Notes under the pieces: model-generated
What the model saw: the letters and a program-made list of their open reading frames with translations, nothing else
What the model was told of the DNA's origin: nothing
Database searches by the model: none
In this document: positions 36,301 to 40,788 of the stretch, piece after piece
Layout: each line of letters starts with the position of its first letter
How positions within the stretch are numbered: the first letter of the stretch is position 1
Assembly: GCA_005191425.1 (NCBI GenBank)
Contig: SUPR01000019.1
Location: 1 to 40,788 of the forward strand
Reading direction: 5' to 3'
Source of the DNA: Candidatus Helarchaeota ASGARD archaeon Hel_GB_B
Lineage (GTDB): Archaea; Asgardarchaeota; Lokiarchaeia; Helarchaeales; HEL-GB-B
Length of the DNA stretch: 40,788 nt
Translations under genes and position numbers: made by a program

Positions 36301-36312
36301 AATATATTTAAA
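36301..36312 (-). promoter_or_regulatory. TATA box of the 41-aa ORF
   Basis: TTTAAATATATT on the minus strand, centred 24 nt upstream of ATG 36282. The position predicts a leaderless mRNA. The remaining 36313-36562 sequence holds no other clear feature. Confidence 0.45.
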
Positions 36313-36562
36313 CCCCACAAATTCTACTTTATGAGCAAAATCTATATGAAAATTTTATCTACTCCTATTTTGAGAATTGCGTCTGAAATAATTATTATAA
36401 CAATCACAATTCGGTATTTTTTCTGACACAATTTTATTTTGTAAAATTAACGCTTAAACCTAATTCAATATGGTACTCCTGCTTGATAGGTATATAGATA
36501 AATTTTTTAGTGATAATGTTGAAAATTCACACTAATATCACCATTTGAGAAAGAGAGAAACA

Positions 36563-37258
36563 ATGAAATTTGAAAAAATAATTGAATGGGACAAAAATTA
36601 TTTTATGAAAATTAATCAATATAATAACCAGTTTTTAACAATTATATTTAAAATTATTTCCTTTTTTGGACGTGAATCATTCTGGCTCTTTTTGATAGCT
36701 ACTTTTATTTTTATTTATTATTGGCGTCTGCCCTTTATTAGCATTGGACTTTGTCTATTATATGGACTCGGCATTTGTTATATTATAAAAATAATTATAG
36801 ATCGAAATAGACCTTACCAAAATAACTTAATTAAAGATAGAGTAAAAAGACGTGAAAATGTTGGGAGCTCATCATCGTTTCCATCATGGCATACCTATAA
36901 TATTACTGCACAAATCTTGATTTTTTATTTTATATTTCAGGACTCACTTATTTTATTAATCGGAATACCATTTACTATTTTATTAGGAATTTCAAGGATA
37001 TACCTAGGCGTCCACTATCCCACTGATGTAATTTTTGGCTTTATTTTTGGGGTCATTGGCTACTTCATTACAATATCTACTTTTAATTGGTGGTATTTTT
37101 TAGTGCTCGCAGTCGAAGAATGGGCTGGTTTTGGGGGTCAACCCGACCAAATTATCAATTCTTTTTTTAAATTTCCATGGTATACAATTCTGGTTATAAT
37201 AATATTTGTATTCATCCTAATTTCGTCAATATTCAAATTAATTAAAAGAAATAATTAA
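36563..37258 (+). CDS. PAP2-family membrane phosphatase
   Basis: A polytopic phosphatase of the PAP2/undecaprenyl-pyrophosphatase type, acting on lipid phosphates. Motif C1 is 'KIIIDRNRP' (Lys76 to Pro84), C2 is 'SFPSWHT' (Pro107-His110) in place of the usual PSGH, and C3 is 'SRIYLGVHYPTD' (His151, Asp155). Catalytic His residues are kept. About six hydrophobic segments plus one extra at the C-terminus are visible. The start is taken at ATG 36563 (231 aa); an in-frame TTG at 36545 is possible. In archaea it may recycle polyprenyl carriers or dephosphorylate archaetidyl lipids. Confidence 0.83.
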   Translation: MKFEKIIEWDKNYFMKINQYNNQFLTIIFKIISFFGRESFWLFLIATFIFIYYWRLPFISIGLCLLYGLGICYIIKIIIDRNRPYQNNLIKDRVKRRENVGSSSSFPSWHTYNITAQILIFYFIFQDSLILLIGIPFTILLGISRIYLGVHYPTDVIFGFIFGVIGYFITISTFNWWYFLVLAVEEWAGFGGQPDQIINSFFKFPWYTILVIIIFVFILISSIFKLIKRNN

Positions 37259-37538
37259 TTATATCCCTAAAAATATCTTAATAATTGTTTTTGTATTTTC
37301 TTTCTAAGATTTTTCCTAGAATCATCCCAAATCGTTAATAAAAGATATTCATTCTAACATAATTTTCTCTTATTAACAAAATTCTACTCTGTATAATAAC
37401 CGGAAAACAAAATTTAATTGATATAGTGTATTTGATTAATATGTACTTCTTATCTAAATTGTCTTGAAATTTCAAAAAGTAATTAAATTATTGTTATTTA
37501 ATATATAGTGATTAAAAAAGAAATTTCTGGTGTAGTCA

Positions 37539-37877
37539 TTGAGCCAAGAAAAAGTTTGCAAATTTTGTGGTGCAATAATTAGAGCAGAGGCTTTATATTG
37601 TGATATCTGTGGCAAAAAGCAACCAAATCCAACAAATACACTTGAAATAGCTAAAAATGCAAATAATGATAGAAAAATCAATCATAATCAGTTAGATGAA
37701 AATATTATTGAATCTGAATTTGCTGAAATTCATGAAAAAATAAAAGAATTAATTATGCAAGGAAAAAATAAAGAAGTAGCAAATAAATACCAGTATCTTG
37801 CAAACTTAGCATTTGAATTAGGAAAAGAAGATAAAGCTAATGAATATATTAAAAAAGCCAAATATTTTTTAAGTTAA
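37539..37877 (+). CDS. Small zinc-ribbon protein with C-terminal helical region
   Basis: A 112-aa protein beginning with a zinc ribbon: 'CKFCGAIIRAEALYCDICGKKQ' (given in part: YCDICGKKQ), two CxxC pairs 14 residues apart. A polar linker is followed by about 60 residues predicted helical, with TPR-like spacing ('YQYLANLAFELGKEDKANEY'). The TTG start has GGTGT about 6 nt upstream. It stands alone; adaptor or regulatory roles are typical for such short archaeal ribbons, but nothing specific can be said. Confidence 0.72.
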   Translation: MSQEKVCKFCGAIIRAEALYCDICGKKQPNPTNTLEIAKNANNDRKINHNQLDENIIESEFAEIHEKIKELIMQGKNKEVANKYQYLANLAFELGKEDKANEYIKKAKYFLS

Positions 37878-37924
37878 TTAAAACTAAATCGCACAAATAA
37901 ATTTTCCGAATATTTAATTTTTAA

Positions 37925-37938
37925 ATTTTTTTTTAATA
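37925..37938 (+). terminator. T-run after zinc-ribbon gene
   Basis: A stretch of T interrupted only by AAA follows the stop by about 50 nt, fitting an archaeal U-run terminator. The rest of 37878-38113 is the promoter region of the next gene and shows nothing else. Confidence 0.35.
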
Positions 37939-38113
37939 TTGGTCCAAATTTAGAAGTAAATTCTTTAATTCTATCTTTCTTTTTGTAAAATCATTCTTTA
38001 TCGTTCATATATAGAAATAATTATAAAATTTATTGAATATTAATATTTTAAAACTAGATTTTGATCCTTTATTTTCTATCTTTAAAATTAATAACACAGA
38101 GTCGAGATAAAAT

Positions 38114-39910
38114 ATGACAAATAAAAATATCGGGCTACTTATTCACGAGGTGGCTCTGAAACATCCAAAACAAAAAGCTATCATTCAAGGCGATAGAGTC
38201 TTTACTTATAAACAAATTGACGAAAGAATTAATGCACTTGCTAATTCATTAAAAAGTCTTGGTTGTGAAAAAGGAGATCATGTTGCAGTTCTTCTGTATA
38301 ATTGTCCAGAATATTATGAAATCTATAATGCATGCTATAGAATTGGTGCAGCTGTTGTAGGAATTAATTATCGTTATAAACCACCCGAAATTCTATTTAT
38401 AATTAAAGACGCCAAGCCTAAGGTTTTTATTTACGCCAAGGAATTCATTAATTCAATTAAAGAAATAAGAAAAGAATTTGAATCAGTTAACCATGAATTA
38501 ATTATAGGCCATGATATTCCAAGTAATTTTTTAAATTACGAAAATGAAATTTTAAAACATATGTATGATCCATTTTTAGTAGTTGATTTAACTGAAGATG
38601 ACAAAGCATTTTTAATTTATACTGGAGGAACTACAGGTCGTCCTAAAGGAGCTGTTTGGACTCATAAGGCAGTAAACACATTAATAGGACAAGGTGGCAT
38701 GATGCAATGGGTAATACCGATGTTCAGACGAATAAAAGAAATGCCTAAAAAGATGAGCAATAAATGTCTTCAAATGTTGCCATTCCCTTATAATTTAGGA
38801 CGCTTTCCTATTTTATCCTTAATTCAAACCAAAAAACTTGTTAAAAAAGTTAATGATGAACTGCAAAAGTCTGCTGAAAATAATTATCCTAAAGGTAGTC
38901 TGGGTGATAAAGCAATAGTAAAGAATACTATGCTCTGGTACCCGCCTGCATTTCATATTTATGGCTGGTTGGCCCATTTACCATTATTTTCTGGCTCAAC
39001 TTTAGTTTTATCAGAAAGTAAAAGTTATAATCCTAAAGAAATACTCCAACTTATTGTTAAACACAAGGTACGGTTTATGACCACTATTGGTGATAAAACC
39101 GCCCGCGCATTAATCAATACCCCAGAAATTGATGAATACAAAAATAAAGTCAATAATATCTTGATCGGTATTGTTTCTGGGGCTGCAATATTTTCTGCAC
39201 AGACAAAAAGAATGCTCTGGGAAATTTTCCCTGATATCGGTTTTCTTGATACAATTGCAGCAACCGAAAGTCTTCAATTAGTCCCAAAAGTATATATCCC
39301 AGGGGATAAAGTCTCCTCAAATGAGTTTGACAGATTACCTCCAGATAGATTCCGTATTGTAAAGGATAACGGTGAAGATGCTAAACCAGGAGAAATAGGT
39401 GAAGGATATTTCAAAAGTGGCCCAACAATGAAAGAATATTATGGCGCAAAAGAAAAAACAATATCAACAATAACTGAAGATGGGTGGATAAAAAGTGGAG
39501 ATCTTTATAAATTGCTTGAAGATGGAAAGACTGTAAGGTTGTTAGGCAGAATAAAGGAAACTATTAATACTGGTGGCGAAAAAATACACCCTCCTGAAGT
39601 CGAAAATGTATTAAATCAACACCCAAAAGTCTTTATGTCTGTAGTCATCGGCGTCCCAGATCCAGAATGGGGTCAGAGTGCACTTGGACTGGTCCAATTA
39701 AAAGGGAAATATAAAGATGAAATTAAAGACGAAAAAGCAGCTGAAAAATTAAAACAAGAACTTATTGATTTTGTAAAAGACCGGTTAGCAAGATATAAAG
39801 CACCTAAATATATTGAATTTGTCGATGAATTCCCAATCAGCCCGGCTGGTAAAACTCAAAGAGGCAAAATTAGGTCACAATGGAAAAATTATATCACGGA
39901 TGAGGAATAA
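38114..39910 (+). CDS. AMP-forming acyl-CoA synthetase with central insertion
   Basis: This is a second ANL enzyme, 598 aa. P-loop YTGGTTGRPKG (169-179), 'AATESL' in place of YGxTE, 'GWIKSGDLY' and the catalytic Lys in 'SPAGKTQRGK' (about Lys580) are seen. Between the P-loop and the next core element there is about 90 extra residues ('IKEMPKKMSNKCLQMLPF' to 'LGDKAIVKN') not typical of FadD. The substitution of the Gly in the YGxTE motif and the insert suggest an unusual acid, perhaps aromatic or branched. The ATG lacks a strong Shine-Dalgarno. The transglutaminase-like gene follows by 79 bp. Confidence 0.84.
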   Translation: MTNKNIGLLIHEVALKHPKQKAIIQGDRVFTYKQIDERINALANSLKSLGCEKGDHVAVLLYNCPEYYEIYNACYRIGAAVVGINYRYKPPEILFIIKDAKPKVFIYAKEFINSIKEIRKEFESVNHELIIGHDIPSNFLNYENEILKHMYDPFLVVDLTEDDKAFLIYTGGTTGRPKGAVWTHKAVNTLIGQGGMMQWVIPMFRRIKEMPKKMSNKCLQMLPFPYNLGRFPILSLIQTKKLVKKVNDELQKSAENNYPKGSLGDKAIVKNTMLWYPPAFHIYGWLAHLPLFSGSTLVLSESKSYNPKEILQLIVKHKVRFMTTIGDKTARALINTPEIDEYKNKVNNILIGIVSGAAIFSAQTKRMLWEIFPDIGFLDTIAATESLQLVPKVYIPGDKVSSNEFDRLPPDRFRIVKDNGEDAKPGEIGEGYFKSGPTMKEYYGAKEKTISTITEDGWIKSGDLYKLLEDGKTVRLLGRIKETINTGGEKIHPPEVENVLNQHPKVFMSVVIGVPDPEWGQSALGLVQLKGKYKDEIKDEKAAEKLKQELIDFVKDRLARYKAPKYIEFVDEFPISPAGKTQRGKIRSQWKNYITDEE

Positions 39911-39989
39911 CTACTTTTAATTAATTTTGATTAATTAACAACACACAAAATTTTTTTAATTTATTATATATTTATCAAGGGGTTTTAAT

Positions 39990-40583
39990 TTGGACAATTT
40001 TAAGGAGTATATTGCTTATTTAAAAGAAGATTTTAATCTTGAAATTGATAACCCAAATTTGCAGGACTTAAATAAAAAAATAATAGCTAGTATCAATAAA
40101 AATGATAAAAAAGAAATTGCTAAAACCTTGTTTGAATGGGTCAGAGATAATATACAATATAAAATAATTGAAATTGTTGGCGCACTAGGGACTTATAACC
40201 GTGGCTCTGGTGCTTGTGTAGATAAAAGCTCTTTATTGATCTCATTACTTCGAATAAATAACATTCCTGCTCGATACATTTTATTGAGAGCTTTTTTTAC
40301 TAACACTATCCCAATTAAACAAAAATATGTAGACCATTGCGCTGTAGAAGCTTTTATTAAAAATAAATGGGCTATTTTAGACCCTACTTTTGACCCTCGA
40401 TTTGATAATATTTTTTCTAAATCCGAATTTGGTGCACCTAATTGGTGGGATATAAAAAAGTCTAAAATATTCGAATATAAATCTAATTTCTCAAGCATAG
40501 AAACTCGACTCATCTCAAAATCATATCAAATTATTAATGAATGGAAAATATTCATAGATAATGTCATTAAAAACAAAAACTAA
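39990..40583 (+). CDS. Transglutaminase-like cysteine protease fold protein
   Basis: A 197-aa cytoplasmic protein with the papain-like triad of the transglutaminase core: Cys76 in 'GACVDKSSLL', His116 in 'DHCAVEAF' and Asp131 in 'WAILDPTFD'. Such archaeal proteins are likely peptidases or amidases rather than cross-linkers. There is no signal peptide. The TTG start (39990) has AAGGGG about 6 nt upstream. The reading frame stays open for a further 61 codons after its TAA, which is unusual in such AT-rich DNA (see the hairpin at 40655). Confidence 0.78.
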   Translation: MDNFKEYIAYLKEDFNLEIDNPNLQDLNKKIIASINKNDKKEIAKTLFEWVRDNIQYKIIEIVGALGTYNRGSGACVDKSSLLISLLRINNIPARYILLRAFFTNTIPIKQKYVDHCAVEAFIKNKWAILDPTFDPRFDNIFSKSEFGAPNWWDIKKSKIFEYKSNFSSIETRLISKSYQIINEWKIFIDNVIKNKN

Positions 40584-40654
40584 GGACATAATTGCCTTTA
40601 TTTCAACATTCTTTTTAATTCCATTAAATCGGTAATTGGACTTTTACCATATCC

Positions 40655-40696
40655 ATCCGAGAAAGCCACTTCCTTTAGGGAGTGGATGAATCGGAT
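40655..40696 (+). mobile_element. IS200/IS605-like end or TnpB omega-RNA-like stem-loop
   Basis: Two nested stems: outer ATCCGA (40655-40660) with TCGGAT (40691-40696), and inner CCACTTCC (40666-40673), loop TTTA, GGGAGTGG (40678-40685), with one G.U pair. A hairpin ending 'CCTTTAGG', followed by ATGAATC, is typical of IS605-type right ends and the 3' part of TnpB guide RNA. A short upstream stem GGTAA/TTACC (40631-40648) may add to the structure. No tnpB gene is in the window upstream, so this would be a remnant, a non-autonomous element or an unrelated structured RNA. A 61-codon frame reads through it. Confidence 0.4.
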
Positions 40697-40756
40697 AAGA
40701 ATTGTTATTAAGATTAAGAATATTAAAAGGATATTAAAAACTAGAGGTTTAAAAGG

Positions 40757-40780
40757 TTTAAAACTATAAATATATAGTGA
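40757..40780 (+). promoter_or_regulatory. Possible TATA promoter facing the right window edge
   Basis: A TTTAAAACTATAAATATATA stretch fits a strong archaeal TATA box, with the transcription start expected at or beyond position 40788. The gene it would serve is outside the window. Confidence 0.3.
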
Positions 40781-40788
40781 AAGTAACG

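Noticed and set aside
1-40788. CRISPR arrays, tRNA and rRNA genes
   Set aside because: No spaced direct repeats and no GC-rich cloverleaf-like segments stood out in the intergenic regions.

Overview
The window is very AT-rich DNA (roughly one quarter G+C by eye) from an archaeon, most likely an Asgard archaeon (Promethearchaeota, Lokiarchaeia-like). The evidence is an archaeal-type TyrRS, a WtpABC tungstate/molybdate importer, Shine-Dalgarno sites of the GGAGG/GGTGA type in front of frequent TTG and GTG starts, TATA-box promoters, and an Arf-like small GTPase embedded in a multidomain protein and translationally coupled to a longin-like protein. Assignment to a lineage is inference; no rRNA, tRNA or CRISPR array is present.

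Layout. 1-252: start of a secreted protein (minus strand, cut by the window edge). 518-3709: large stand-alone N6-adenine DNA methyltransferase (minus). 3950-7009: wtpABC operon (plus) behind a perfect inverted repeat. 7244-8125: metallo-beta-lactamase protein that seems to start at CTG. 8128-12072 (minus): acyl-CoA synthetase, tyrS and a SAM methyltransferase. 12275-12439: 54-residue Cys-motif protein. 12770-14711 (minus): a uroporphyrinogen-decarboxylase-like (MtaA-type) protein followed by an Fe-S protein gene interrupted by one in-frame TAG. 14948-20337 (minus): overlapping fused ChlI/ChlD-type subunit and CobN-type chelatase subunit. 20789-29839 (plus): two GH3-type acyl-adenylating enzymes, a glycyl radical enzyme, a SWIM zinc-finger protein, a membrane-anchored hexapeptide acyltransferase and a methyltransferase. 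29860-31194: an acidic helix-turn-helix-like protein and a GNAT acetyltransferase. 31219-34122 (minus): four overlapping genes, YkgJ-like Cys-cluster protein, ABC ATPase and two ABC-2 permeases. 34318-36079 (plus): longin-like protein plus Arf-like GTPase. 36157-36282 (minus): a 41-residue ORF behind a well-placed TATA box. 36563-40583 (plus): PAP2 phosphatase, zinc-ribbon protein, a second acyl-CoA synthetase and a transglutaminase-like protein. 40655-40696: a two-tier stem-loop resembling an IS200/IS605 right end or TnpB omega-RNA hairpin.

How the parts may work together. The metal-chelatase operon and the MtaA-like/Fe-S operon lie next to each other, point the same way, and share a similar TATA-proximal motif, suggesting coregulated tetrapyrrole/corrinoid functions. 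Two CoA-forming AMP ligases and two GH3 ligases indicate strong investment in carboxylate or acyl activation. The glycyl radical enzyme has the Cys-x-Glu signature of dehydratases and lyases but no activase nearby.

The observations most worth checking are the in-frame amber codon at 13376-13378, the HhH/Arf-GTPase/coiled-coil/zinc-ribbon protein with its longin partner, the orphan IS605-like hairpin, the 41-residue ORF, and the operator-like palindrome of the chelatase operon.
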